This document shows, piece by piece, positions 48,317 to 56,950 of a DNA stretch of 64,000 nucleotides (positions are counted from its first letter, which is position 1; each line of letters opens with the position of its first letter). The notes beneath the pieces are model-generated. The model was given only the letters and a program-made list of their open reading frames with translations. It made no database searches and had not been told where the DNA came from. The translations under genes and the position numbers were made by a program. The DNA is from Alphaproteobacteria bacterium (GTDB lineage: Bacteria > Pseudomonadota > Alphaproteobacteria > Micropepsales > Micropepsaceae): the NCBI GenBank assembly GCA_947475445.1, contig CANJLC010000001.1, positions 1-64,000 of the forward strand, read 5' to 3'.

Positions 48317-50416
48317 ATGGCGATAGGCCTTCAGACCCTGTTGCGGCGTGATGCGGCATCCGGCCTTTCAGGACCAGGTTGGCCGTCATTCTGGACCCGT
48401 TTTTCGAAGCCTGCCCAGGCCGAGCGGCACCGCTGGCCGCTCTGGCTGGCTGTCATGCTGGGAACCGGGTCGGCGCTCTATTTCGCCCTTCCGCAAGAAC
48501 CTTGCCTGGCCACCGGCCTTGGTGCTTTGCTTCTGGCCTTCCTATCCGGGCTGGCTTCCGCCCTTGGCGGGCATGGCCGCATGGCGCTGGCCTTGCTGGC
48601 GGCGCTGGCGCTGGGTTTTGGCGCCGCCAAGCTGCGCGAAGTACAGGTGGCGGCTCCCGTCTTGCCCCAGGAACTCACCGCCCATTTTTCCGGCCGCGTG
48701 TTGTCAGTGGACCCTGCGGCCAGGGGCGTGCGGCTTGTGCTGGGTGACCTGCGATCCGGAGCATTCGCGGACGGGGTGCCGCAGCGCGCGCGCATTGCGG
48801 TGCGCGGCGCGGGCGCGGATTTCCATCCCGGCCAGGGCCTCAGCCTGACGGCCCGCCTGATGCCACCGCCCGGCCCCAGCACGATTGGCGACGGCGATTT
48901 CGGGCGGGGCGCATTTTTCCAAGGGGTCGGTGCGGTGGGATTTTCCTTTGGCGCACCCATTCCCGCGCCGCTGGCTGCCGATCCTGGCTGGGGTGATCGC
49001 CTCGCCGATTTCACGGAAAATCTTCGCGAGAGCATGACGGCACGCATCCAGCGGCAATTGCCGGGCGGCGAGGGTGCCATCGCCAGCGCCCTCATCACCG
49101 GCCAGCGCGGCGGCATCGATGATGCCGACGAAGCTGCGCTGCGCGATGCTGGTCTGGCCCACATGCTTTCCATCTCCGGCCTGCACATGGCGCTGGTGCG
49201 GTTTGGCCTGTTCTGGCTGGTGCGCGCAGTGCTGGTGGGTTTTCCGGTTCTGGCATTGAACCATCCCATCAAGAAATGGGCGGCGGTGGCAGCCTTGTTC
49301 AGCGCCGCATTCTATTTTGTGATCAGCGGGGCTTCGGCCTCGGCGGCGCGGGCCTTTGTCATGCTGGCGATGATGCTGGTGGCGATCCTGGCGGACCGGC
49401 CGGCGCTCTCGATGCGCAATCTCGCTTTGGCGGCCGCCATCCTGCTGCTGTGGCGGCCGGAATCCATCACCGATCCAGGCTTTCAAATGTCTTTCGCGGC
49501 CGTTGCCGGCCTGATCGCAATGGCCGAATGGGAGCAGAAGCGCCAACGCGCGTCGCCCCATGGCCTGGTCTATCGCTATCTGCGCGGCATCGTGCTGACC
49601 AGTCTCGTCGGCAGCCTCGCCACCATGCCCTTCGCCATTTTCTATTTCTCCCGCGCCACCCATTACGCGGTGCTGGGCAATCTGCTCGCCATGCCGGTGA
49701 TGGGCTTTTGGATCATGCCCATGGCGGCGGCTGGCGTGATCGCCATGCCGTTCGGGTTCGAAGCCCTGCCGCTCGAAGCGATGGGCAAGGGCATCGCGGC
49801 CATGATGCGCATGAGCCAGACTGTTTCCGGCCTGCCCGGTGCGGTGACGATCTTGCCCAGCTTTCCTGTTGCCACGCTGGTCCTGGTCACCTTGGGCGGC
49901 CTGTGGCTGACACTGTGGCGCGGCGACTGGCGCTGGTGGGGCGCTGTCCCCATGCTGGCGGGAATTTTCCTGGCGGCCACCACGCCAGGGCCGGACATGC
50001 TGGTGGCAAGCGATGCACGCACCATTGCCATCCGAAACGCCGACGGAGTGCTGGTTTTTCCCCACAAGGCCAAAGACAGTTTCGCGGCCTCGCGCTGGCT
50101 GGCACGGGAAGGCGATACGCGCAGCCCACGCGCTGCCATTGTTCCCGCCAAGTGCGATGCGCAAAGCTGTATCGCAATGGCGCCCGGTGGCGATCTGATC
50201 GCCATGCCTTTCCGCCCGGAAGCGCTGGCAGAGGACTGCGCCCGCGCTGATATCGTCATCAGCGCCGTGCCCGCCCAAAATTGCGCCGGCCCGAAGCTGT
50301 TTCTGGATTCAAGGCAAATTGCTGCCGGCGGCGGCTATGCCATCACAAACGGACAAGCGCGCAGCGTCAATGACTGGCGCGGCGCTCGTCCTTGGGTCGT
50401 CGCAAAAACTCAGTAG
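48317..50416 (+). CDS. comEC: ComEC/Rec2 family DNA-uptake channel protein
   Basis: A 699-residue polytopic membrane protein. An N-terminal DUF4131-like domain (about 35-210) precedes the competence domain with the motif [15 protein letters not shown]. About ten membrane segments follow. The last 120 residues are a soluble domain that lacks the HxHxDH motif of the metallo-beta-lactamase domain in classical ComEC, as is common in alphaproteobacteria. The ATG at 48317 was chosen because upstream in-frame starts lie inside gltX. The stop overlaps the convergent lexA end by seven bases. Confidence 0.88.
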   Translation: MAIGLQTLLRRDAASGLSGPGWPSFWTRFSKPAQAERHRWPLWLAVMLGTGSALYFALPQEPCLATGLGALLLAFLSGLASALGGHGRMALALLAALALGFGAAKLREVQVAAPVLPQELTAHFSGRVLSVDPAARGVRLVLGDLRSGAFADGVPQRARIAVRGAGADFHPGQGLSLTARLMPPPGPSTIGDGDFGRGAFFQGVGAVGFSFGAPIPAPLAADPGWGDRLADFTENLRESMTARIQRQLPGGEGAIASALITGQRGGIDDADEAALRDAGLAHMLSISGLHMALVRFGLFWLVRAVLVGFPVLALNHPIKKWAAVAALFSAAFYFVISGASASAARAFVMLAMMLVAILADRPALSMRNLALAAAILLLWRPESITDPGFQMSFAAVAGLIAMAEWEQKRQRASPHGLVYRYLRGIVLTSLVGSLATMPFAIFYFSRATHYAVLGNLLAMPVMGFWIMPMAAAGVIAMPFGFEALPLEAMGKGIAAMMRMSQTVSGLPGAVTILPSFPVATLVLVTLGGLWLTLWRGDWRWWGAVPMLAGIFLAATTPGPDMLVASDARTIAIRNADGVLVFPHKAKDSFAASRWLAREGDTRSPRAAIVPAKCDAQSCIAMAPGGDLIAMPFRPEALAEDCARADIVISAVPAQNCAGPKLFLDSRQIAAGGGYAITNGQARSVNDWRGARPWVVAKTQ

Positions 50417-51135
50417 CGGCGGATCAGGCCGACCAGCTTGCCCTGCACCTTGACGCGATCGGCACCATACAGGCGAGTCTCATAGGCCGGGTTGGCCGCT
50501 TCCAGGGCGATGGAATCGCCCCGGCGGCGCAGCCGCTTCAAGGTGGCTTCGGTATCATCCACCAGCGCCACCACGATCTCGCCGGTATTGGCGGTCGAGG
50601 CTTCCTGGATGATGACGGTGTCGCCGTCCAATATGCCGGCATTGATCATGGAATCCCCGGTCACTTCGAGGGCGTAATGATCGCCGCGCCCGATCATGCC
50701 GCTGGGCACGGGCACGTCATTGATGCGGTTCTGCAGCGCCTCGATGGGCGTGCCGGCCGCGATGCGTCCCACCAGCGGCACATTGACGGAATTCTCGCTG
50801 TCGCCCATCGCCTTGCGCGGGGTGGTGTGGCGCGGATCGGCGCTGCGGCCATGCCGGGCGGACGGCAAGATGCGCTGGCTCTGGCTGCGGGTGGCGGCCG
50901 GGCGCGCCGTCTCGGCCATATTGTCGGGCAGGCGGGTCACTTCCAGGGCGCGGGCGCGCTTTTCCATGCGGCGCAGGAAGCCGCGTTCTTCCAGGGCGGT
51001 GATCAGGCGGTGGATGCCGGATTTTGACTTCAGATCCAGCGCATCCTTCATCTCGTCAAAGGATGGTGGCACGCCGCTTTCGCGAATCCGCTCATGAATG
51101 AACATCAGCAATTCATATTGTTTGCGGGTCAGCAT
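50410..51135 (-). CDS. lexA: LexA SOS repressor
   Basis: A 241-residue repressor and self-cleaving protease. The winged helix-turn-helix is at 1-65 ([36 protein letters not shown]). The cleavage site A127-G128 (GRIAAGTP), the nucleophile S162 (GDSMINAG) and the lysine K200 are all present, so the protein should be cleavable on RecA activation. The linker (about 70-110) is long and basic, typical of alphaproteobacteria. The ATG at 51135 gives the family N-terminus. Its own SOS box lies about 90 bases upstream. Confidence 0.96.
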   Translation of the reverse strand: MLTRKQYELLMFIHERIRESGVPPSFDEMKDALDLKSKSGIHRLITALEERGFLRRMEKRARALEVTRLPDNMAETARPAATRSQSQRILPSARHGRSADPRHTTPRKAMGDSENSVNVPLVGRIAAGTPIEALQNRINDVPVPSGMIGRGDHYALEVTGDSMINAGILDGDTVIIQEASTANTGEIVVALVDDTEATLKRLRRRGDSIALEAANPAYETRLYGADRVKVQGKLVGLIRRY

Positions 51136-51222
51136 CGGCCATGTCCTTTTGCGCGGGGAACCCCGCATTTCCACCCGGTTTGCCCGCAAATCGGGGCGAA
51201 CAAAGCCGGTACATGGAGAATC

Positions 51223-51251
51223 GTTCTACTTTAGTTCTTTTGGGCCGTCAA
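51223..51251 (-). promoter_or_regulatory. lexA promoter with autoregulatory LexA box
   Basis: GTTC (51223-51226) and GTTC (51234-51237) are seven bases apart, the exact alphaproteobacterial SOS box. Read on the minus strand, TTGACG (51251-51246), 17 bases, TAGAAC (51228-51223) form a promoter whose -10 contains a box half-site. The arrangement is the same as at 27259-27287. Confidence 0.85.
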
Positions 51252-51280
51252 CGCCCGCAAAGGCGTTTGGCTGGCCGGGA

Positions 51281-51799
51281 TCAGCGGAACATGTCCTCGA
51301 CCCGCACATTGGCCGCGCGGGCCAGTTTCTCCGCCACGTCTTGCGGAAAACCGCGTGAGCGGCCCGTGAGAAAGCCAAGAATTTCGCCGCTGTTCACGCC
51401 CGCATCCTTGGCCCAGGTCGTGGGGCGCAAGCGATGGCTGGTCATGAAATTGCGAAAGGCCTCGCGCTTGTTGTCGGGCAGGGGCTTTGGCGCCGCCACT
51501 GCATCCATCAGTGTCTGGGGCCTGGGTTTGATCCCGCGCGAAACAAAAGCAGGCCCGCTTTTCTGCTCCCGCACCAGCTTGATGCCTTCAATGATGGCGC
51601 CGTCGTCTTTCAGCGCTGCGACCAGCGCCAGCGCCGCGTTCGAGGCAGCCGCCATCGCCGCCCCCGCCGAAGGCTGCTCTGCCGTCACAAGGTGAATGCT
51701 GCCGGGACGGAATTCACATTCCACTGCCAGGTCACGCGCCGCCGATTTGACGTCGGCCTTGGCCAGCCCGCGAAACAGGACAAAGGCCTCGGCCCTCAT
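51281..51799 (-). CDS. HTH-domain protein in the trp operon (function unknown)
   Basis: A 172-residue protein. The C-terminal part (about 111-172) looks like an XRE/repressor-type helix-turn-helix: [38 protein letters not shown], and [16 protein letters not shown]. The N-terminal 110 residues have no recognised family. Its ATG overlaps the trpC stop by four bases (ATGA), so it is co-translated with the trp genes, in the place where moaC and moeA stand in many relatives. It could be a regulator, but no target is evident. The lexA promoter starts just after its stop. Confidence 0.72.
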   Translation of the reverse strand: MRAEAFVLFRGLAKADVKSAARDLAVECEFRPGSIHLVTAEQPSAGAAMAAASNAALALVAALKDDGAIIEGIKLVREQKSGPAFVSRGIKPRPQTLMDAVAAPKPLPDNKREAFRNFMTSHRLRPTTWAKDAGVNSGEILGFLTGRSRGFPQDVAEKLARAANVRVEDMFR

Positions 51800-52599
51800 T
51801 GGCGAAAGCCGTCACCCAAAAGGTGCCGCGTTGCCGCCTCGACGTCCTTCTGCCGCATCAGGCTTTCGCCGATCAGCACGCTGGTGACATGCGCCCCCGC
51901 CAGCCGCTTGAGGTCCGCCGGCGCCGACAGGCCGCTTTCCGCCACCAGGTGCACCGATTTTGGCGCGTTGTGCGCCAGCCGCAGCGTCACGCCCAAATCG
52001 GTGACAAAGGTCTTCAGGTTGCGATTGTTCACCCCGATCAACTGCGCATCCAGGTCCAGGGCCCGGTCCATTTCGGCTTCGTCATGCACTTCCACCAGCG
52101 CATCCATGCCGAAGCGCGCGGCTTCGTCCATCAGGGCGCGCGCCACGCCGTCATCCACCATCGCCAGGATGACCAGGATGGCGTCTGCGCCCCAGCTGCG
52201 GGCCTCGGCCACCTGGTAGGGTTCCAGCATGAAATCCTTGCGCAGCACGGGAATGCGCACCGCCCCGCGCGCCGCCGTCAGATATTCCGGCGCCCCCTGG
52301 AAGGACGGCCCGTCGGTCAGCACCGAAAGACACGCCGCGCCGCCCGCTTCATAGGCTTCCGCCAGGTGCGGCGGGTCGAATTCGGCGCGGATCAGCCCCT
52401 TGGAGGGGCTGGCCTTCTTGATCTCCGCGATCAGGCCATATTCGCCGCGATCCTTCTTGTCTTCCAGCGCCGCCAGGAACCCGCGCACCGGTTCGGCCGC
52501 CAGGGCCAGCGCTTCAATGTCCTTTTGCGGCAGCTTTTTCTTTGCGGCCGCGATCTCGTCGCGCTTGTAGGCGACGATCTTGTCCAAAATGGTGTTCAT
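51796..52599 (-). CDS. trpC: Indole-3-glycerol phosphate synthase
   Basis: A 267-residue TIM-barrel enzyme of tryptophan synthesis. Motifs include [19 protein letters not shown] (catalytic lysine region), [25 protein letters not shown] and [11 protein letters not shown]. It overlaps trpD and the HTH gene by four bases each, showing a tightly coupled operon. Confidence 0.96.
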   Translation of the reverse strand: MNTILDKIVAYKRDEIAAAKKKLPQKDIEALALAAEPVRGFLAALEDKKDRGEYGLIAEIKKASPSKGLIRAEFDPPHLAEAYEAGGAACLSVLTDGPSFQGAPEYLTAARGAVRIPVLRKDFMLEPYQVAEARSWGADAILVILAMVDDGVARALMDEAARFGMDALVEVHDEAEMDRALDLDAQLIGVNNRNLKTFVTDLGVTLRLAHNAPKSVHLVAESGLSAPADLKRLAGAHVTSVLIGESLMRQKDVEAATRHLLGDGFRQ

Positions 52600-53603
52600 C
52601 GGTTCGACACTGCAACCAATTCGTTCAACTTGTCACGCGCCGCGCCGCTGTCCAGGCTGTGGGCGGCCAGTTCCATGCCCGCCATTATATCGCCGGCGCG
52701 CCCCGCAACCATCAGGGCGGCGGCGCTGTTCAGGAGCACGATGTCGCGGTAGGGGCCTTCTTCGCCGGCCAGCAGCGCGGTCAGGTGCGCCGCATTTTGC
52801 GCCGCATTGCCGCCCTTCAGCTGTCCCAAAGTGGCGCGTTTCAGGCCCGCATCCTCCGGCAGGATGGCGCCGCCAATGATCTCGCCGCCGTCCAGCGCCG
52901 CCACGATGGTGGCATCGGTGCTGGTCACTTCGTCCAGCCCGTCCTTGCCATGCACCACCAGCGCGCTTTGCGATCCCAGCGCCTTGAGCGCTTCGGCATA
53001 GGGCACCAGCCACTCCTCCGCGAACACGCCCACCAGCTGGTGCTTGACCTGCGCCGGACTGGCCAGCGGACCCAGCAGGTTGAAGATGGTGCGGCGCTTG
53101 ATCTGGGCCCGCACCGGTCCGACATGCCGCATCGAAGGATGATGGGTCTGGGCGAACAGGAAAACGATGCCCGTTTCCTCCAGCACCCGCGATGCGATCT
53201 CGGGCTCCAGGCCGATCTTGACGCCCAGCGCTTCCAGGATGTCGGCGGCGCCGCTCTTGGACGATGCCGCACGGTTGCCATGCTTGGCCACCGGCACGCC
53301 GGCGCCCGCAACCACGAATGACGCGGCGGTCGAGATATTCAGCGTGCCATGCCCGTCGCCGCCCGTGCCGCACAGGTCAATGGCGTCCGGGGGCGCATCC
53401 ACCGGCAGCATATGGTTGCGCATCGAGCGCGCCGCGCCGGTAATCTCCGCCACGGTAGGCTTGCGGTCTGCCGTCGCTTCCAGATAGGCACGCAGCTGCG
53501 CCTCGCTCAGGCCGCCCTCGAAAATCCGGTCGAACAGATGCTGGGTCTTGTCGGCGCTGAGCGGTTCTTCGCGGATCCGCAGCAGGTCAGGAAGGATGCT
53601 CAT
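52596..53603 (-). CDS. trpD: Anthranilate phosphoribosyltransferase
   Basis: A 335-residue enzyme transferring phosphoribose to anthranilate. The PRPP-binding motif [15 protein letters not shown] starts at 78, followed by [14 protein letters not shown] and the [10 protein letters not shown] segment. The ATG at 53603 overlaps the trpG stop (ATGA); the frame is open far upstream but only as an antisense-like extension through trpG. Confidence 0.95.
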   Translation of the reverse strand: MSILPDLLRIREEPLSADKTQHLFDRIFEGGLSEAQLRAYLEATADRKPTVAEITGAARSMRNHMLPVDAPPDAIDLCGTGGDGHGTLNISTAASFVVAGAGVPVAKHGNRAASSKSGAADILEALGVKIGLEPEIASRVLEETGIVFLFAQTHHPSMRHVGPVRAQIKRRTIFNLLGPLASPAQVKHQLVGVFAEEWLVPYAEALKALGSQSALVVHGKDGLDEVTSTDATIVAALDGGEIIGGAILPEDAGLKRATLGQLKGGNAAQNAAHLTALLAGEEGPYRDIVLLNSAAALMVAGRAGDIMAGMELAAHSLDSGAARDKLNELVAVSNR

Positions 53604-54190
53604 GCGGGAACGCGGGCGAAATCGCGGGCGATGTCGAGGAAATTCTTCAGCAGGGCATGGCCGTTTTCCGACGCGATGCTTTCGGGGTGGAATTGCACGC
53701 CATGCACGGGATGGGTCTTGTGCATCACGCCCTGGATCACGCCGTCTTCGGATGTGGCTGTCACGTCCAGCACGCTTGGCATGCTTTCCGGCGCAATCGT
53801 CAGCGAGTGATAGCGCGTGGCGTTGAAGTCGTTGTTCAATCCGCGGAACACGCTCTTGCCGGTATGGTGGATCCTGCTCAGCTTGCCATGCATCGGCTCG
53901 GGGGCGCGCACGATTTTGCCGCCATAGGCCTGGCCGATGGATTGATGGCCCAGGCACACGCCCAGGATTGGCATCTTCCCCGCCGCCTTCTCGATGACCT
54001 CCAGGCAGATGCCCGCTTCATTGGGCGTGCAGGGCCCCGGCGACAGCACAATGCCTTCCGGCCGCAGGGCCAGCGCCTGCGCCGCCGTCAGCGCATCGTT
54101 GCGCTCAACCCGCACATCCGCGCCCAGCTCGCCCAGGAAGTGAAACAGATTGTAGGTGAAACTATCGTAATTATCGATCAGCAGGATCAT
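53600..54190 (-). CDS. trpG: Anthranilate synthase component II (glutamine amidotransferase)
   Basis: A 196-residue class I amidotransferase supplying ammonia to TrpE or, in shared enzymes, PabB. The nucleophile is C79 (GVCLGHQSIG), with H168 and E170 (VQFHPESI). The ATG at 54190 begins MILLIDNYDSFTYNL; an ATG six codons upstream is possible. No trpE precedes it; a divergent permease gene lies 167 bases away, so trpE must be elsewhere. Confidence 0.94.
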   Translation of the reverse strand: MILLIDNYDSFTYNLFHFLGELGADVRVERNDALTAAQALALRPEGIVLSPGPCTPNEAGICLEVIEKAAGKMPILGVCLGHQSIGQAYGGKIVRAPEPMHGKLSRIHHTGKSVFRGLNNDFNATRYHSLTIAPESMPSVLDVTATSEDGVIQGVMHKTHPVHGVQFHPESIASENGHALLKNFLDIARDFARVPA

Positions 54191-54357
54191 GGCAATGCTT
54201 TGAATCAATTGATGTTTCTAGTGCGGCGGCACCAGCATAGCGGATTATGCGCAAACAAGGAACGCGGATGCCAGACACGCGCCGCCTTGGCACGGCATGA
54301 ACGCGCAATTTCAAAAGGCTGCCATGCACAGCCTCGGCTTGTTCCCGTCACGCCAAA

Positions 54358-55116
54358 ATGCCATTCCCCTTGGTCATGGCGCTGGTGGTCCTTTTCATTG
54401 CCGCAACCTGGGCGGGTTTGCAGAACGCGCTGGCGGGCGGCGGCTCCTTTCTGACCCTGCCGTCGCTGATCCTCAGCGGCCTGGACCCGCGCGCCGCCAA
54501 TATCACCTCCACCGTCGCGCTGTTTCCGGCCCAGGTTGTGATCGGAATTACCGGCAAGCAGCATGTCACCGGCGCAGGCGGGCTGTCCGTCCGCCTCCTG
54601 GTTGGCATCAGCTTTGTCGGCGGCGCGCTGGGCGCGGTGCTGCTGCTGGTCACGCCATCCAGTTTTTTCGCGGCCCTGGTGCCCTGGCTGGTTCTGTTTG
54701 CCACCGCGATATTCGCCTATGGCAGCTTCATGCCGAAAAAGCCCGGCGCTGCGCCGCGGCTGGGCAAGAAAGGCGCGGCCCTGTCGCAATTGCTCATCTC
54801 CATCTATGGCGGCTATTTTGGTGGCGGTATCGGGTTCCTGATGCTGGCATCGCTCAGCGCTGCGGGCCTTGCCATCCGGGCCGCGGGCGCCACCAAGAAT
54901 CTGCTGGCGGCGGTGATGAATTGCTCCGCTGTTCTGGTCTTTGTCTTCTCGCCGGAAATACACTGGAAGCAGGCGGCCATCGTTTGCGCCGGCGCCACGG
55001 TGGGCGGCTATTGCGGTGGCATGATGGTCAACAAGGTCAACGAAAAAGCCCTGCGCCTGCTGGTGGTTGTGATCGGCGCCGCCCTGACGGTGGGCCTGTT
55101 CCTGCGCGCGCCCTAA
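54358..55116 (+). CDS. TauE/SafE (TSUP) family membrane transporter
   Basis: A 252-residue permease with about eight membrane segments in two repeats, each starting with a glycine-rich motif: AGLQNALAGGGSFLTLPSL and SIYGGYFGGGIGFLMLASL. The family exports sulfite, sulfoacetate or related organosulfur anions; the substrate here is unknown. The start lacks a clear ribosome-binding site, so the exact N-terminus is uncertain. Confidence 0.87.
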   Translation: MPFPLVMALVVLFIAATWAGLQNALAGGGSFLTLPSLILSGLDPRAANITSTVALFPAQVVIGITGKQHVTGAGGLSVRLLVGISFVGGALGAVLLLVTPSSFFAALVPWLVLFATAIFAYGSFMPKKPGAAPRLGKKGAALSQLLISIYGGYFGGGIGFLMLASLSAAGLAIRAAGATKNLLAAVMNCSAVLVFVFSPEIHWKQAAIVCAGATVGGYCGGMMVNKVNEKALRLLVVVIGAALTVGLFLRAP

Positions 55117-55162
55117 AAATTTTGCACCGCACCCTTCTCAAATCCGGACTTTCGCGCGTTTA

Positions 55163-55179
55163 ATGTTGCGTTGCAACAT
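55163..55179. promoter_or_regulatory. Inverted repeat ahead of the cupin gene (possible operator)
   Basis: ATGTTGC (55163-55169) and GCAACAT (55173-55179) are perfect complements with a 3-base spacer, ending 14 bases before the cupin ATG. It could be a dimer-binding operator or a small hairpin in the 5' leader that affects translation. Confidence 0.45.
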
Positions 55180-55193
55180 CGTGGAGAGCGCGG

Positions 55194-55619
55194 ATGGGCC
55201 AGGAACCGGGCACGAAATTCTCGCATGTGAAGCCGGGCGATACCGAATTCAAGGCCGATGGCCTGCGCGACTTCTTTCTCTATCGTGACCTCGGCGTGGC
55301 CGGCGCCACCAACGGCAAGGTGATCGCCCATCTGGTCAAGGCCAACAAGCCGCCGGTGGACGGCACCGGCTGGCATTATCACGTCTGCGATTTCCAGATC
55401 GTGGTGATGACCAGGGGCTGGGCCCGCTTCATGTATGAAGGCAAGGAAACCCTGGTCGAGGCCGGCGACGTCGTGCACCAGCGCCCGGGCATGGTGCATT
55501 ATCTCTTCGATTACTCGCCCGACATGGAATATCTGGAAATCGTCTCGCCGGCCGATTTCGGCACGGTGGACGCTGCAGCGCCCACCGATAAGGTTCCCCC
55601 TGTAACGCCCTGGAAATAG
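55194..55619 (+). CDS. Cupin-domain protein
   Basis: A 141-residue single-domain cupin. Motif 1 GTGWHYHVCDFQIVVMTRG supplies H61 and H63, with Q68 where many cupins have the metal-binding glutamate. Motif 2 GDVVHQRPGMVH supplies H102. A metal-dependent enzyme or small-molecule sensor is likely, but the substrate is unknown. A GGAGAG ribosome-binding site precedes the ATG. Confidence 0.85.
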   Translation: MGQEPGTKFSHVKPGDTEFKADGLRDFFLYRDLGVAGATNGKVIAHLVKANKPPVDGTGWHYHVCDFQIVVMTRGWARFMYEGKETLVEAGDVVHQRPGMVHYLFDYSPDMEYLEIVSPADFGTVDAAAPTDKVPPVTPWK

Positions 55620-55690
55620 GCCCTCGCGGTTCCACTGGAACGCATGGCGTCGTGGCCGGTTACATCTGCGTGGCCGCAAAAGGAATTTCC

Positions 55691-55846
55691 ATGGAAAAGA
55701 AGCAAGGCATGGGCTGCGACCCCGGTTCGGGCGGCGCCGACCAGGCCATCGCCACGGCCAAGCCGCATCCTCACCCGGCGAATGACCAGCCTGCCGGGCC
55801 GCAGCTGCCTTCGGCCGGCAAGCAGCCGGACAAACCCTCAGACTGA
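55691..55846 (+). CDS. Small hypothetical protein (51 residues)
   Basis: Begins MEKKQGMGCDPGSGG and is rich in proline, alanine and histidine, with no membrane span and one cysteine. AAGGA lies seven bases before the ATG at 55691. It may be intrinsically disordered. It follows the cupin gene by 71 bases in the same direction. No family is recognised. Confidence 0.42.
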   Translation: MEKKQGMGCDPGSGGADQAIATAKPHPHPANDQPAGPQLPSAGKQPDKPSD

Positions 55847-55995
55847 TGGCTTCCTTGGCGCGCGCGCCGGGCCCGGTTGCCGCTCCTTTTGCCCGTTTGG
55901 GCGCTATTTCGGCATCTTTGTTCATCTCGCAGTTTTGGCTGGAAACAGCCCGGCGGACCGCCTAGTGTCCCGCCGCTATTAACAGGAGAGTGTGA

Positions 55996-56142
55996 ATGGG
56001 TGCCCGTGGAATGAATGGACGCAAAAAGGACAAGCGCCGCCGTCACGCCAAGACGCGCAAGGCCAACGCCGAGGCCACCGCCGCCGCCCAGGAAAACCGC
56101 ACCCAGCAGCCCACCCGCCGCGCGCCCGCCGCCAAGGGCTGA
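55996..56142 (+). CDS. Very basic small protein (48 residues)
   Basis: Begins MGARGMNGRKKDKRRRHAKT; about a third of the residues are lysine, arginine or histidine, and the second half is alanine- and glutamine-rich. AACAGGAGAG precedes the ATG, and a strong rho-independent terminator starts 22 bases after the stop, so the gene has both a translation start signal and its own end. A nucleic-acid-binding role is plausible. No known family is recognised. Confidence 0.6.
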   Translation: MGARGMNGRKKDKRRRHAKTRKANAEATAAAQENRTQQPTRRAPAAKG

Positions 56143-56163
56143 TTGCCGTCAAATATCCAGGTG

Positions 56164-56200
56164 AAAATCCCGCCGGTGCGAACCGGCGGGATTTTCTTTT
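56164..56200 (+). terminator. Rho-independent terminator after the 48-residue protein
   Basis: A 13-bp perfect stem (AAAATCCCGCCGG with CCGGCGGGATTTT) encloses a TGCGAA loop and is followed by CTTTT. It is one of the two strongest terminators in the window. Confidence 0.9.
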
Positions 56201-56271
56201 ATGCGCCATTCCCTGCGGCTGGCGCCGATGCTTCTTGGCCTGCGCTTCACGATCGCAGCCGGCGCGCGCCA

Positions 56272-56460
56272 GGCATGGGCGGCGCCGGTCGTGAATATCC
56301 GGACCAGGCAGGTTGCGCGCATGCAATTTCTCCATGATGGTTGCGCGAGGGATCTCCACCGTCCCGGGTGAAATCCCAACTTCGTGCGCGACAATCTTGT
56401 TGGGATGCACCGGCGCAAACCGCCGCCGCGCCGGGCCGCCTTTCCCCCGTCAGGCCGGTC
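56272..56460 (-). pseudogene. Broken LuxR/FixJ-type HTH domain (frameshifted remnant)
   Basis: Read on the minus strand, three successive frames give pieces of one FixJ-like output domain: GLTGERRPGAAAVCAGAS (from about 56454), NKIVAHEVGISPGTVEIPRA then TIMEKLHARNL (from about 56401), and LVRIFTTGAA (from 56306). Joined, they follow the order of the family (LTxRE, NKxIAxELGISxRTVExHR, ARSLSELVR). At least two frame changes separate them. No receiver domain is seen upstream, where the rhodanese gene starts. The rest of 56143-56491 holds only the terminator. Confidence 0.6.
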
Positions 56461-56491
56461 GCATAGGATGGGAAAAACAGGGAGTCCCGCG

Positions 56492-56950
56492 ATGCGCCTT
56501 GCCCCATTCGTCTCGTTGCTGGCCGCTTTGTTGCTGGCCCCGCTGGCAGCAGGCGCCGCGCCCGGCGACGCCTTGACCATTCCCGCCGCGGTGCAGATGC
56601 AGCCCGCGGAACTGGCCACGCTGCTGAAATCCGCCAGCCCGCCGCCCATCTTCCAGATCGGCTTCAGCGTGCTGTACCAGCAGGCTCATATCCCCAATTC
56701 CCAATTTGCCGGACCGGGAAACAATGATGACGGCCTTCAAAACCTGAAGACCCATGTGCAGGGCCTAGCCCGCGACAAGCTGGTGGTGATCTATTGCGGC
56801 TGCTGCCCCTGGGACAAATGCCCCAACGTCGCCGCCGCTTATAAGCAGATGACGGCGCTGGGCTTCACCAAAGTGAAAGTGCTGTATCTCCCCGCCAATT
56901 TCGGCGCCGACTGGGTGGACAAGGGCTATCCCGTCACGCGGGGCGGCTGA
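56492..56950 (+). CDS. Secreted rhodanese-like protein with a cysteine-rich active loop
   Basis: A 152-residue protein with a signal peptide (1-23, cut after AGAA). The mature part has the rhodanese pattern: AELATLLKSASPPPIFQIG, QQAHIPNSQFAGPG, then the active loop YCGCCPWDKCPNVAAAYKQM with C102, C104, C105 and C110. Ordinary rhodaneses have one catalytic cysteine; four here suggest thiol redox or metal chemistry instead of, or as well as, sulfur transfer. AGGGAG precedes the ATG at 56492. It overlaps the next gene by one base. Confidence 0.82.
   Translation: MRLAPFVSLLAALLLAPLAAGAAPGDALTIPAAVQMQPAELATLLKSASPPPIFQIGFSVLYQQAHIPNSQFAGPGNNDDGLQNLKTHVQGLARDKLVVIYCGCCPWDKCPNVAAAYKQMTALGFTKVKVLYLPANFGADWVDKGYPVTRGG

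Noticed and set aside
52596-53957. Long N-terminal extension of TrpD
   Set aside because: The extra 118 residues read through trpG in another frame; the ATG at 53603 gives the family start and the ATGA overlap.
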